A DNA stretch of 64,000 nucleotides from Tipula vernalis (GCA_958295665.1 OY282559.1:128687605-128751604), one strand, 5' to 3'. Shown: positions 48,339 through 60,300, counted from the stretch's first letter. Notes: generated from the letters alone by a model not told the origin. Numbers and translations: made by a program.

Positions 48339-48900
48339 TTAGTTAGGGTGAGGTTCCTCATAGGCGTAGATGTATTTGTCCTCCGTAATGATGAGTTGAT
48401 TTTTGAATACGTTTATGGGTGCGTCACAGTATGGTATTAAGTTGGTGTTGTCTTGATCTGCGCTATGAATCGTTTCATCTGTTGATAGTATATTTGTTTC
48501 TAATTCCAGCCGTGATAAGGCATCTGCTACCTTGTTAGAGCAGCCTGGCTTGTAGATTATTTCATAATTGTATTCTTCCAGTCGTGATTTCCATAATTTT
48601 AGTTTTGCGTTGTTGTTGCGATTGCTTAATGAAAATGTAAGGGGTTGATGATCCGTGACAAGTTTAATCTTTTTTGCGCCATATAAATAGTTCCGCAAGC
48701 TGTCATTAACAGCATAGTTTTCTTCCGTTTTATTTAATGACCTGGAGATGAATGTAACAGGTCTGTCTTTGCCTGTCTTCTCAAAGTATTTGCTTTATTC
48801 GCGCAGAGTATTTCTGTTGATGACAATAAGTCTTTGAGTTGTTGAAATGCGTGGATCTCTTTCTCTGACAGGTTGATTTTGACTTTTTTTGATGCGTTCG
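48339..48900 (-). pseudogene. errantivirus-like RNase H, with deletions
   Basis: NLSEKEIHAFQQLKDLLSST is followed by EILCANK and then jumps to FEKTGKDRPVTFISRSLNKT, so the block with the first catalytic Asp is deleted. The Glu-containing block before NYLYGAKKIKLVTDHQPLTF is also missing. The end (YKPGCSNKVADALSR) is kept. Confidence 0.85.
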
Positions 48901-48923
48901 CTTTGATTTGCACATTTTCACCC

Positions 48924-49130
48924 CTGTATCCTGATTCTATAAAAAATAAGATAATGTGTAAATGGGTAAACTTGTGAAAAGGAAAGCTTACTTTTATGTG
49001 TTAGCAATTTCTCGGTTTGACTTATTACTAAAATAATATCGAAAAATTCCAAACTCATAAAAGTAAGCTTTGCTTTTCACAAGTTTACCCGTTTACACAT
49101 TATCTTATTTTTTATAGAATCAGCACCCTG
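48924..49130. repeat. 207-bp MITE inserted in pol
   Basis: Inverted arms of about 70 bp: TGATTCTATAAAAAATAAGA and following TAATGTGTAAA, GGGTAAACTTGTGAAAAG. The right end gives CAGGGTGCTGATTC. It splits the errantivirus-like RT from RNase H right after TKSLTKLTR. A relative is at 32764-32926. Confidence 0.9.
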
Positions 49131-49714
49131 GTGAGTTTTGTGAGTGATTTGGTCAATTTGGCGAAAACCTTTATGAAGCGCCTGTAATAGGACGTGAGGC
49201 CGACAAATGATTTTAAATCTTTCAAGTTCTCCGGGATCCTTATTTTTTGAATTGCGCGGACTTTCTTTTCATCAGGTTTGATGCCCTGATTTGTTATGAT
49301 GTAACCGAGGAACTCGGTTTCGTTCTCCTCCGTTTTATTACGATTTACTCTCAGATTTGCTTTTTCCAACTTTGAAAATATTTTCCTGACGTTGCCAAAA
49401 TGTTCCTCTTCTGTATTTCCTCCGAATATTATTATGTCGTCTATATAGACATAACATATTTTTCCGATGAACTTCTTCAACACGTTATCTATCATTCTCT
49501 GAAAGATAGCCGGTGCATTTTTTAATCCAAAGGGAAGACGTACGAATTCGTCCTTCCCATTCGTCGTTGAAAATGATGTCTTTTTTACATTCGTTTCTTT
49601 CATTTTAATTTGATGAAAGCCGGAGGTGAGATCGATTGTAGGGAAGAATTGTGAATTTCCCAGATTCGCTAGTGTGTTAGATATATCTGGAATCGGGTAA
49701 GCGTTTGAAGTCAA
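49112..49714 (-). pseudogene. errantivirus-like reverse transcriptase
   Basis: Open for 200 codons: YPIPDISNTLANLGNSQFFP, DLTSGFHQI, FVRLPFGLKNAPAIFQRMID, active site YVYIDDIIIF, TEFLGYIITNQGIKPD and GLTSYYRRFI. The catalytic YIDD is intact. Its last residues and stop come from the inserted MITE. Upstream, the frame is lost near 49714-49840. Confidence 0.92.
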
Positions 49715-49845
49715 TGACCATCCAGTATTTGTTTATACCGGAATCATCTAACTTCTTTTCCACTACCCATATTGGAGAATTCTATGGGCTTTTGGAGGGC
49801 CTTATGATCCAATCTTTTAGTAGTTGTACGATTTGGGTTTCTACC

Positions 49846-50340
49846 TCACCCCTCATGCTTACTGGGTATGGGTAGGATTTGGAATAAATAGGTTCTTCCG
49901 ATTGTTTCATGGTTGTTGACCGGACCGAATAGTTTTTCAAATTTTGACAAAATATTTTGTAGTTTTTGCTTAGATCCCTGTGACAGATAATCGTCTCGAA
50001 CTTCTAGGTTATTGACCTGTGATGACTGCTTTTCCTTCAATGGTATCTTTATGTTTGGTGTTAAAATTAGTGTGTTATTTTTTCTGTCGATTATGGCTCC
50101 TAGTTCTTTTAGGGTGTCATCTCCGATGATTCCGTCGAATGATTGAAGTCCTGGTAAAATGAAAAATTCCAATTTTTTGTGAATTTCAATACTTTCAAAA
50201 AATGGTCTGACGATTTTTTCCTTAATCGGTATGTTTCCACCAGCTGATCTTATATTAAATTGGTTATGCAATTTATTATCTCTAGTTTTATACTCTAGGT
50301 ATGGTACGCTAGAGAGGCGCCCATCATAAAATTTAGCTCG
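49846..50340 (-). pseudogene. errantivirus-like protease region
   Basis: The active-site region at about 50320 reads NFMMGASL-like, where an IDTGA motif is expected, so the catalytic Asp is lost. The rest is open (49846-50271): FFILPGLQSFDGIIGDDTLK, ELGAIIDRKNNTLIL, typical of the protease C-terminal half and linker of this group. Confidence 0.8.
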
Positions 50341-50379
50341 GTGTTTTCATCCTCCTGTTCTTCCTCCTGATTGCATATG

Positions 50380-51230
50380 TCCACGTTCGACATTTCGTCA
50401 ATTAATTGATTATATAGTTCTCCTTCACGTTCGGTTTCTAGGTGGTACATCCTCTGGTTTTTAGATCGGAATGTTCGCGTTTATATAGTGGTTGATAATT
50501 TTGTTGGTTTGGATAATTCTGTTGATTATTTGATTGGTTTGTCTGGTCATCTTGTTGATTCGTAGGACGGTTGATATAATTGACCCGTCTTGTCTGAATA
50601 GATGGCTCGACTGACATCGGTATTGGTGGTTTTAGTCCTGTTGGTCGTGGTAGTGGTTCTCTTCCAATTCTATTGTTTTGGTGCTGGATGTTGTAGGCCA
50701 AGTTTCTTTGTGGTACTGGGATATTAACATGTTTCCTTTGTTGATATATTGGATATGAGTTCAATTGATTTATCGGGGCTACTACCGAATTGTTGAAGCT
50801 TTTTTTGTGGATCGCTATATTTCGATAATTCAGATTCTGAAATTCTAAGGATGGTGTATATGCTTCTGGAAGAGTTTGTGGCCGTTAGATCATTAGCATT
50901 CTGCTTAATTCGCCATTGAGTCCTCTTACAAATACGTCTAATGCACGATTTCGGTATGTTTCTATCAGTACCCTTACTGTATCTGTCGAATATTCTTCTG
51001 TTTTAATTTTACTAACAATCAGTGAAAATTGATGGTTGATGTTGGCATAGCATTCATCTATTCTCGTATTTCCTTGTAGGATGCCGCTTAGTTGATGTTC
51101 CAGAGTCCTGAGATCCCTTTTATCGGCATAGTGAAGTGAAAGGTATTTTTTATGGATGCCCAATCGTCGCTAAATATATTGTACGATATTAAGGCTGCGT
51201 CGGCTCTCCCTCTAATTTTCTACATTTCTG
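50380..51230 (-). pseudogene. errantivirus-like gag, 5'-truncated
   Basis: Starts inside capsid (KIRGRADAALISYNI near 51210), continues at 51163-50885 (LSLHYADKRDLRTLEHQLSG, VFVRGLNGELSRML) and at 50764-50438 (LPRPTGLKPPIPMSV, RRVNYINRPTNQQ, then an Asn/Gln-rich tail). This matches gag of the 17.6/297 group, which lacks zinc knuckles. The N-terminal half is lost together with most of the 5' LTR. Confidence 0.88.
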
Positions 51231-51249
51231 GTGTATAGCATGTTGCTAA
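51223..51249 (-). repeat. LTR segment, 5' side (truncated LTR)
   Basis: 27 bp matching 47194-47220 with one mismatch, fused directly to gag at 51222. The remainder of the LTR, the primer-binding site and the leader are deleted. Confidence 0.8.
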
Positions 51250-51250
51250 C

Positions 51251-53820
51251 TTACATAATTCAAATGCCATTATTTTGTTGTTTACGTCAGTCTCATCATC
51301 CGCACTGACTACATTAACTTTTATAACGTTTAATCATATTAATTTAGGTTGCAGATTGGTTAAATTGAAATATAACGTTAACGTCTAATGTAAAATTATT
51401 TTTTTTTTGAAGTTTACGAGAACTCTATAAAGTTTTAAACAAAAGTATTCAAACATTCAAAGAAATGTACAACTGATTAAGCGGTAGATTAAGAGTGTTT
51501 ATTTGAAGATATCACATAATAAGAGATCGATTAAATATCGATCGAGGGTCGATGTCCTTAAACGGTGCGATAATAAAATAATCGCAAGCCATTTCTTATG
51601 AATTTAAGATAGTTCCTTGATAATGTGTTTTGCAAATAATCCTAATTATTTAATTCTGAATTAATCATTTTAAACTTATGTGTGGCATCCAACCCAATAT
51701 AGAATTAACTTATTTGATTACACTTTAAACAAATTGCTGTTTTAACCAAAGTTAAGTTAAGCTGCTAGATCTCAATAAATGAATAAACTATATGACCATC
51801 CAACAAATTCAGTCATTGATTATGTTTCTAGTTTTGTACGAAATTTATTATCTGACAAAGAAAAAACGTCTAACTTTGAAAGTTTAGAGACATTTCTATC
51901 AGAATAAATATTTTAAAGCTTAATTAAAATTAAACGAGAAGCACTGCCTTAAATTTTGCTTAATCTATCGTTAGGAATTCCAAATACACTTTGAAAACGA
52001 AGTTCATCGATAACATTGTACAAAATATGCAATCAGAGTAACAAACAAAAAATTTGTATGTAAGAATTTAATTTAACAACATAGTAAAACATATCTGATC
52101 TGTCCTAAAATATCATTCTCACAAAATGTAACACAAAATCTGGTTAATTTGTGACCAAAACTTATATTGGTGCTGTATACGGCATACCCAACAATTTCCA
52201 ATACAAAACGATCAAAACCAAAAAAATATTTTTCTAATAAATTAATTTTTTGGATATAACAAAAAAAAAAAAATTTTTTTGCTGATTATTTGTGGAATTT
52301 TCATTAACCCTTGGCCGGATTTAGAAAAATTGTCGATAATCAAAACTAAATTAAATTCAAAATGTTGACACGTTTCTGCGGATGAGAAAACTTTTTTTTT
52401 TTTTAAATTACTTCACACCTAGAACATCGAATTAATTTGTTAAACTATTTCTGTATGTATACGAATTACATCGATGTCTGATAAAGGGTTAATTTATCAA
52501 TTATACAAACAAAAAAAAAAAAAGTTTAAGAATTTTTTATTTTATTTGGCTTTTTTTTTGTGTGTATGTATGTGAAAGAAATTCCAATCCATCAAAAATA
52601 TAAGAAAAAAAATTGTGTGCGAGAGATATGTATCATCTCAACGCACGTAAAGAAATCGCACGATTGGGATTGATAAACATTACGAGTATTAAGAATTAAT
52701 TATAAAAATGGACGATAAAATTTTGCACCGCGGATATAAAAAAAAAAAAAAAAAAATTGCGAAAGCTGCGCAGTTTAATTTTTTTTTCTGTATATTCCAC
52801 ATCTGTCGACGGACTTAAGAGGAGACGGACAAAATTCATATTCCATACACAAAAAAAAAAATTGTTTAGAAGGATATATGAAATTTTTTGTTGTTCTATA
52901 TATTTCCAATGGCATTCCATCTTTTCGAAAGAATCTGGCAGGTTTTTTACGAATTTTTTGCTGTGTTGCATTTTTTGTGTGCCCCAAATCTCAAATAATA
53001 GTCTCCTCTGTATATTAATAAAAATTATTTTTAAGTTGTTTGATTGCATTTTTTTTTTGTTATTAAACATTTTACGAACTATAAAATAAAAAAATTCTTT
53101 AAGACACAAGAACACAAAACATTGTGCTGAAAAAAAAAGCTTCTTGCTGTTTTAACATCAATTTAAAATGTATCGATTTTGAATTTATAATGTGGATAAT
53201 TTTTTCGGCCAATTCGCGGTTATTAGTAAAGAATTAATTATTAATTTTTGATCTTTCGATTTTCATTTGACGGAGGTCTGCGCCAAGTTGAAGTTAATGT
53301 TATGTCTGTGAATGAATGAATATAAAATGCAACGGTTTTTTTTAACGAAGGCTTAATTAAAAGGGTTCGATTTGATTGTATTAGTAATACATTTTAGACT
53401 GTACAAATTCTTTAATTAACATTCAAGAGAATAAAGATCGGACGGATCAGCTATAAAAATATTATTTCGTGAGGGCACCGGACAGTTGAATACCAGGATT
53501 TCACAAATACCACTTTTAAGTAGAGCACAATTTCGAGTATCTAATACAATGGGAACCACATCAATTCCCACAAAATTTCTTGAATATTTGCAGGGTCTGT
53601 GTATATTAAGCCGAAATTTACCAATAAATGGCACCCCCTGTCAATGTACCTTTCAACAAACCGCGTCTTGTCAACAACATCCAATTCATAACCATACAAG
53701 TTTCATACACTAACACATGCTTTTTACGTGCTAAAAATCTCCAGTCTTGTGCCTACATATTACGATTTGTCCGCAAATGATTGCAAATTGATTTTTTGTT
53801 ATCATTTGAAGAAAACTACT
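51251..53820. other. AT-rich region without a recognised gene
   Basis: Many poly-A/T runs and chance frames. A short GC-richer frame at 53486-53713 (plus) or 53416-53634 (minus) could be a transposon scrap but matches nothing I can name. Confidence 0.5.
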
Positions 53821-54486
53821 GCAGAATCACATTGAATGCTACGAGTGGTTTAATAAATTCAAAAGTGGTGATTTTGGCGTGATAAACGAAGAACGTGCAA
53901 AACCACCAAAAAAGTAAAAGGATGACGCTCAAACGCAAAAACAACTCGCGGATCAATTGAATGTGTCACGAGAAGCCGTCTCCATATGTTTAAAAGCCAT
54001 GGGAAAGACCAAAAGTCTGGGAAAATGGGTTCAGCATAAACTGAATGAAAGACAACAGGAAAATCGTAAAACCACTTGAGAAATGTTGCTAGCCAGATAC
54101 AAAAGAAAGTCATTTCTCCATCGAATTGTAACTGGCGATAAAAAATGGATCATTTTTTTTTTGAGAATCCAAAGCGCAAAAAGTCTTGGGTTGATCCAGG
54201 ACAACCATTGATATCGACTGCAAGGCTAAATCGTTTCGGACAGAAGACAATGCCTCTGTATTTGGTGGGAACAGAAGAGTGAGATTTATTTTGAGCTGCA
54301 AAAACCTGGTGAAACCGTAAATACTAAACGCTACCAATAACAAATGATCAATTTGAATCGAGCTTATGATAAAAGGTAACACAAAGTGATTTTGCTTCAT
54401 GATAATGCACCATCAGCATCACACAAAGCAAAACCGGTCAAGGAAACGTTGGAAGCACTTAATTGGGAAATACTTTCACATGCGTA
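53821..54486 (+). pseudogene. mariner transposase (mauritiana-type), decayed
   Basis: Plus-strand pieces: WFNKFKSGDFGVINEERAKP, QKQLADQLNVSREAVSICLK (helix-turn-helix), AMGKTKSLGKWVQH, then FLHRIVTGDKKWI (first catalytic Asp) and ENPKRKKSWVDPGQP (the family signature), and LLHDNAP-like sequence (second Asp) with frame changes. The third Asp and the C-terminus are missing; the sequence breaks off after WEILSH. TIRs are not seen. It would be a TA-specific cut-and-paste enzyme. Confidence 0.88.
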
Positions 54487-54639
54487 GTTAAAAATCACAT
54501 TTACGAATTGCATCACGGAAAATCTCTCTTGACCTCGAAAAATCGAAACAAGGATAATATTTATTAAATATTCTAGACATAGAAACCGTCGGTTCATTAC
54601 ATCCATTTTCGGTCCTGTGGTTTGGGACATATAAAAACG

Positions 54640-55320
54640 CCAGGTACAAGAGGGGTCTTAACAATTAACCCGTCCACATAAAGAATCACCCACAAACATA
54701 GCGGCGCAAAATTTTACGACGTTTTCCTAAAATGTCAATACGAAGATCATGACACCTATCTACATAAGACGGCAGACCACATATCTGTTTCCACCTAGGC
54801 TGACTACGATCAGAAAGAAACCCGAGTTTCCACTCCAATCCAACCAAAGAGACAAATAGACTTACACATCATAATATATCACGAAACTCCTTTGTCATTC
54901 GAATAATGAAGCCTAACACAGAATTGGCTTTACGTATTATGTTATCAATATGTAAGCAGAAAGTTACTTTGGTATCAAATATAACTCCTAAATCCGTTAT
55001 TGAAGTTACTCTGCTAATTCAAAATCTTCAAATCATCGGCAAACAATAGAACATTACAAAATTTAAATATATCGGTGACATTATTCACAAATAATAGAAA
55101 GATAATAGAGGGTAAGTGCGAGCCTTGAGGAACACCCGAATGGTGATAGATAAAATTTGATTTAATGTGATTCAATAAAACAAACTGTTTCCTTTCTACA
55201 AAGTAAGATGCAAACGCCTTAGCATATCATTAATCGAATGGTCAAACTTTTTTAATTTGTTTTTGACGTGCTCAATACATTTTTCTGCCGGTAGCGAATC
55301 TCAAACACAGGATAGGCCGA
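54640..55320 (-). pseudogene. LINE reverse transcriptase fragment (CR1/Jockey-like)
   Basis: Minus strand at about 55045-55210 reads FVERKQFVLLNHIKSNFIYH, then SGVPQGSHLPSIIFLLFVNN and CNVLLFADDLKI, the PQGS and FADD boxes of LINE RT. The catalytic Asp pair is present. Downstream, to about 54640, only scattered matches remain. No ends found. Confidence 0.82.
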
Positions 55321-55869
55321 GATTTCAAAATTTGGTATACCATTATGAACATTAATATTCATATGACGTCGATTTTCAGGGAAGTCCATTCATCGAACGT
55401 TAAGCAGAACCTTTCACCACTTAATTCGAACTTTGGCAAATCAGCTAATACTAGTTGATGAACATTTGCTGCATAACTAAACTCAATTTTACTAGTGTTA
55501 CAGTTGATCATTTTTCAATAGGTTTATGTTATGTATGTTAACTTTCTAAATGGTAATGCAATTTAGTAGTAGTACCCAATTTACCAATTATGTATATATT
55601 TATTAAGAAAAATTTAATTTGAATGTAAATCACAATTTTCCCTTCTATAAAAATCCAAACGTATTTATTATGAAATATGCAAAATACATATAACGGCAAA
55701 ATGCAAACACTAAATTTTAACTTTCTTTCTTTCTACCATAAATTAATATAACTGTTTTTCTCTTATTCTTGTTTAAATCGATCTTAAACGAACACTTTTT
55801 TAAAATTTGGAAGATTTGTTGGCAAAAGCTGTAAAAATGTTATTCCGAATTTTTTTAAAATTTACAAAA
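55321..55869. other. region without a recognised gene
   Basis: AT-rich; nothing identified. Confidence 0.45.
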
Positions 55870-56720
55870 ACATCAGGGCACTGTATAGCAGACACCAGAT
55901 AAACTCAATCATGGCAGAAATTTCGTGATTTTAACAAACAATTTTTATCTGCTATTTGGCTAAATATAAATGCTGCAAGACAAAATATGCAGTTATTTAG
56001 CGCCAAATCCTTCCTTGGCCTCATGAATATAAAAGTAATATGCTTGACAATTTCTACACTATTTAACCTTTCCAGACTAGAAAGTGGTATGAAAGTCTGA
56101 TTTCCTGCAGATATGGTAAATTTGGTTGAGCAACACACCTTGAAATCAATATTCTCCAATCGTTTATTTGGCTTTAAATTTAGATTAAGAACACCATAAT
56201 ATACAACATAAGTATTGATTTCAGGGCGTATTGCACATATTGTATTGTTTGGCAACATGTTTGAATTGGCATATCTGCCAAAATGACTGCCAGCAAACAG
56301 CAAGCAATTAATTTTTCTTTTTTAAGTTTTAAAATAAAGTGAACTGAAAGAACCTGGAGAAAATGATGTAACCAACAAGCCATCTCCCATACTACATATA
56401 AGAGTTTCTTTAATTTATGTTAAAGAAACAATTTAATATTACAGCTTTAGCGTTCGAACCGATACTTACGCTTTCGAAAATATTAGAGGTGGCGAAAGTT
56501 ACTCTAGTTTGCCACAATATTTAGCTATCTAAAACTAGCTAAACATTAAAAAGTTCGCTTACGATTTCGCTGATCTCTTCTCTAAGCGAACAATGCAAAA
56601 ATCTCGAAAAATACATAACCTAAAAATATCTGTGATTTAGTGGAGTGTTGTGGAAGTCGCGTTATAAATATATTTAGCTCGAGCAGAGCTTAACGCTTTA
56701 ATAGTAAAATAATTAGTGTA
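55870..56720 (-). repeat. unassigned dispersed family, copy 2 (inverted)
   Basis: Matches copy 1 (5940-7200) in reverse orientation and in the same block order. A 132-codon frame (55905-56303) includes LENIDFKVCCSTKFTISAGN, matching FENIDVKAYWANKIS in copy 1, and IADKNCLLKSR, matching KADKSFLLKSS beyond the stop in copy 1. Similarity at the residue level over several blocks suggests a former coding sequence. I cannot name the family. Confidence 0.65.
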
Positions 56721-57720
56721 ATTTGGTCAACTCTAATTTTTTTTTTTTTAATACAAATCACCAAAAATTATTTATATCTTTGCTCTAACTAATATAGGTA
56801 TTTCGCAAGTATGCCCTTCTGACTAGAAATCTTCCCTGAAAATTTTAAATGTATACTCTATTTAAGGTTTTCAAAGCGACAACACTAATGCACTAAAAAT
56901 TTGGGTTGAACTAAAAATTTTTATCGGTTTTAACGGTAAAACTTCCGTAAATTAACGATAAATTAAAATATGAATTTTGACCGTTTTATCGATTAACCGA
57001 CTATCGATATTGCTATCCCTACATATATGGATTGTTTAATCGTCATCAATAAGACCAAACACCAATATTATCAGTTTTCCGGGCTATTATTTCAACTATT
57101 GTTCAACACATTTCATCAAATACATCTTCATTAATTTCAACACCAATCCAAAAACTAAATCTAGTATTTCGTTCTGCAACCGATATAATAATCTGGAATC
57201 AAGGTTACAAGGTTTGTGTTCATACAGTTTAAGTGCCAATTTTTTATAAATATACTGCAAATTTCATCCGTAAGAAAGTGGGAAAATTAAAAAAAAAATT
57301 AATAAAATTTTACCTAAGTAGGTAAATAAGCATCTTGATCCGATTGAGTGGAATTTCGAATTGCATATTCTTGTTATGAATTTTGGTATTTTTATTATGA
57401 ATCTCATTGTTCATATTACCGGATACCTACCAGTTCAATCACTTCAATTTTAAATTAATGCTAACATCTAATGATGTTATTCAGATTTTAATATTATGCC
57501 ACTCGTGTCATTACTAAACCAAGAAGGTCGATATTCTTGGATTCTGATATTAAAACTGTAGATGTTAAATCAATTCTGAATAAACCCATAAAAATTATAC
57601 TAAATTAAATGTTGAAATAGCACTAAAACTAATTTGCATAAATTTTTGACATGCTGTGATTTAGCAAATACAGAAAATGATTTTTTTTTTAAATTTGTTA
57701 ACAACGAAATTATCAGCAGT
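56721..57720. other. AT-rich region without a gene
   Basis: Nothing recognised. Confidence 0.5.
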
Positions 57721-57889
57721 AATATCCCAAGGGCATTGATAATTTCCCGAAATAATTTTATTATATTTTTCGAAAGCACGTTGCTTGGTAGCAGCCCGAG
57801 GCCGTAGGCCGAGGGCTGTTACCTTAAAGCAACGTGCTTGAGGAAATATAATATAATTATGAGGTATTTATCAATGCTCGAGGGGTATT
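57721..57889. repeat. palindromic element with GC-rich centre
   Basis: The 169 bp fold on themselves: GGGCATTGATAATTTCCCGA, TTATTATATTT, AGCACGTTGCTT and GCAGCCC on the left pair with AGCATTGATAAATACCTC, TATTATATTT, AGCACGTTGCTT and ACAGCCC on the complement of the right. The centre, GAGGCCGTAGGCCGA, is strikingly GC-rich for this region. Probably a palindromic MITE; family unknown. Confidence 0.85.
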
Positions 57890-58073
57890 CAAAGAGAACA
57901 TTTTTGCAAAGTGACATTTTGAACTAAAAGTAGATGTAGTAAACAAATATTTCTTAACACAGAATTAGTTAGGGCTGCTAGATTGTAAATTGTACTATGA
58001 AAGTGTCATTTTGAAACAGTATTTATTTTAAAATAAAACTTTGAATTCTTTTCATCTACTAGTCAGAGTATTA

Positions 58074-58222
58074 TTTGCTAAAATAGCCAGCCTATTAAAT
58101 CGGTCAATTTCGAGTCACGTGCACGATATATTCCAATTAAAACCATAACAACTGATAATTTCCCTAGGGAAATTATCGTGACTCAAAATAGACTGATTTA
58201 ACAGGCTTGCTATTTTAGCAAA
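58074..58222. repeat. 149-bp inverted-repeat element with inner 24-bp palindrome
   Basis: Outer arms of about 45 bp: TTTGCTAAAATAGCCAGCCT and GAGTCACG at the left pair with the right arm ending GCTATTTTAGCAAA. Inside, a perfect 24-bp palindrome (58154-58177, centred on CCCTAGGG) is present. Non-coding. Confidence 0.85.
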
Positions 58223-58254
58223 ATTGTCATAAATTTAAATTCCAGAACTGCTCA

Positions 58255-58990
58255 TTTAGCTTTCCAGGAATGTCTTCATGATTCCATTAAAACAATCGTT
58301 AAAGCATATGGATTCTCCAAGCTTCAAGATGCTGTAAACCAAGCTTGCGGGAAGGAACTAGTTTTAGTCGAAATACGGTTCCAAACTTTAATTCTGCTAG
58401 TAAAACCAATCCATCGTCTAACAAATCTTACAATAAGTTCTTGCAGAAAACGCCAATATGTCAATTCGCAGTAAAAATTAGGTTTCGAAACATTCAAAAA
58501 TGAACACCGTTCTTCTTCGGAAAATAATCTTTTTCGGGATCCGTTCAAGCAACCAAACCTAGTACTCTAGTTCGGTTCCAAGAAATTCCAAAATAGAGCA
58601 TTCGAGAGCATAGTTCAAATATTTTTATTAATCAGTCAATAGTTCCTTTTTATTCTAATTTAAATCCTATGTTCAATTCATTCACTAAATCGTGTCAATC
58701 GTTTTTGGAATCAAATAAATCATCAAATTATTCAAACTAACATCATCATTCAATTCATTTAACAACCGAAAATCATGATAGAAAATACATTGAACTGCAA
58801 CATTTTAAAATCTAAAGCTTATTTATTTTTAGTTGTTATAGGAATTGACATCAGCATATTTAAACGAAATTTTATCAAAAACCTTATACCTTGTGTTATT
58901 CTGACAGAAAATGTACAGGGGGTAAATATGTATAAAGGGTATTACGACAGAAACAATCGAAACCTTAGCAAGTTGTGATGCTATTATCAA
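58255..58990 (+). pseudogene. mdg1/412-like gag and protease fragments
   Basis: LAFQECLHDSIKTIVKAYGF, then DAVNQACGKELVL and (another frame) SSNKSYNKFLQKTPICQFAV resemble the C-terminal half of 412-type Gag leading to its zinc knuckle. At 58771 LNCNILKSKAYLFLV followed by IDISIF is the retropepsin region with the catalytic DTGA mutated. Confidence 0.65.
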
Positions 58991-59182
58991 AAATTCAAAT
59001 TCTATCATTTCGGTCCCAGTTAGTTGTACCAATGTAAAATCGCTTTTCCAAATTTAGTTTTGAAATTCCATTTAACAATCAGTCAATTGTCTTGAAGTTA
59101 CCCACAAATTCTTGCGTTTCTGTTGCGGCTCTTATAGGAAAAACATTTTCACTTTATTTACTCGTACATATTCCAAATAATA

Positions 59183-59394
59183 CAGACGGTGGACAAAATT
59201 TTGTAAACACCTCGGTTTTTTATCATTTTACTACTTTTAAATAATAAAATATTTTTTTTTCTAACACCCCCCAATTGTCGGTTTTATGTAAAACAAACAA
59301 TTGGGTGGTGTTAGAATAAAAGAATATTTTATTATTATAAAGTAGTAAAATGATTAAAAACCGAGCTGTTTGCAAAATTTTGTCCACCGTCTGT
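59183..59394. repeat. 212-bp Tc1/mariner-type palindromic MITE
   Basis: Ends CAGACGGTGGACAAAATTTT on both strands, flanked by TA at 59181-59182 and 59395-59396. Arms of about 90 bp are nearly complementary throughout (for example TTTTACTACTTT, CACCCAATTGT). Non-coding. Target TA duplication and CAG start fit Tc1-type elements. Confidence 0.93.
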
Positions 59395-59559
59395 ATACTA
59401 GATTACATTTGTCATTCACGGTAAATCCAGAGTGGAGTATATACTGCTAATTCATTGCTGAAATCTCAAAACAATGTAACGACTACAAGTCTATAAAAAT
59501 TAGATCTGTCTTTACAAAATTTAGATGAATTCAAAGTCCCTTTTCAGTCTTCCCTCCAA

Positions 59560-60300
59560 CCCCCGTCCTTATTTTCATAGATTTTCGTAAACTAAACAAC
59601 ATCAATATTAAAGATGTATTCCCGTTACCAAATATATCTGATATATTGGATCATCTCGGCAAGTCAAAGTACTTTACTACTACAGATCCGTTTAGACGGT
59701 TCCGATAGAGAAAATACTGCGTTAAGCACGTCCCTTGAATATTTTCATTTTAAAAGAATGCCATTCGGATTAAAGAGTGCTCCGTCAACTTTCTAACGTA
59801 TGATGAATCATATTCTAAGTGGAATAAACGGAATTAAATGTTTTGGTGTACTTAGATGATATTATTGTCACCGGGTATAATATAAAAGATCAAGATTGAT
59901 TGCTTCAGCCATTATAATTTAAAAGTAAATTTCGAGAAATGTCAATTCTTAGGGAAGAAAAGGCAACCTTTTATATGGGACTCCTTTTGCGATTTATCAT
60001 TTTCGAAATTAAAAAAATCTTTAGTTAATCCACCAATTTTAAACTAATCCAGATTTGTCTGAACCTTTCATAATAACAACAGACGCAAGTGTCATAGCCA
60101 TTGGTGCAGTTTTGTCTCAATCTAAAAATAAATTCGATTTACCAATAGCTTATGCAAGTCATGTGTTGAATATGGCAGAAATAAACTATCCCGCAATTGG
60201 AATTTTCCGCCCTTACGTATGTATATGGTCGATGTTTTATAATTGTGATGGATGTGAAGCCATTGATATGGCTCTGTAATTTAAAAAATCCATCGTTCCG
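59560..60300 (+). pseudogene. mdg1/412-like RT and RNase H fragments
   Basis: At 59614 YLIYWIISASQST and then REN-TALSTSLEYFHFKRMP FGLKSAPSTF leads into RMMNHILSGINGIKCF and a broken YLDD region (about 59850). RNase H follows: PFIITTDASVIAIGAVLSQS and PIAYASHVLNMAEINYPAI. The first catalytic Asp (TDAS) is kept; the downstream part is lost. Confidence 0.82.

Larger units (their letters stand above)
47005..51250 (-). mobile_element. errantivirus-like Gypsy element, 5'-truncated, decayed
   Basis: On the minus strand gag (51230-50380), protease (50340-49846), RT (49714-49112), RNase H (48900-48339) and integrase (48330-47303) are followed by a polypurine tract (AAAGGGGGAAGAT, 47221-47233) and the start of a 3' LTR (47222 leftwards). 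The 5' LTR is reduced to 27 bp (51223-51249) joined directly to gag. There is no env gene between integrase and the polypurine tract. A 207-bp MITE interrupts pol. Style is that of the 17.6/297 group. Confidence 0.9.

Noticed and set aside
52696..53115. 139-codon minus-strand frame and its 110-codon plus-strand shadow
   Set aside because: Poly-Phe and poly-Lys runs show it arises from A/T homopolymers.
53416..53713. Opposing 72- and 75-codon frames with some Cys and Pro
   Set aside because: Looked briefly like a retroelement protease end, but no active site or order of motifs could be confirmed.
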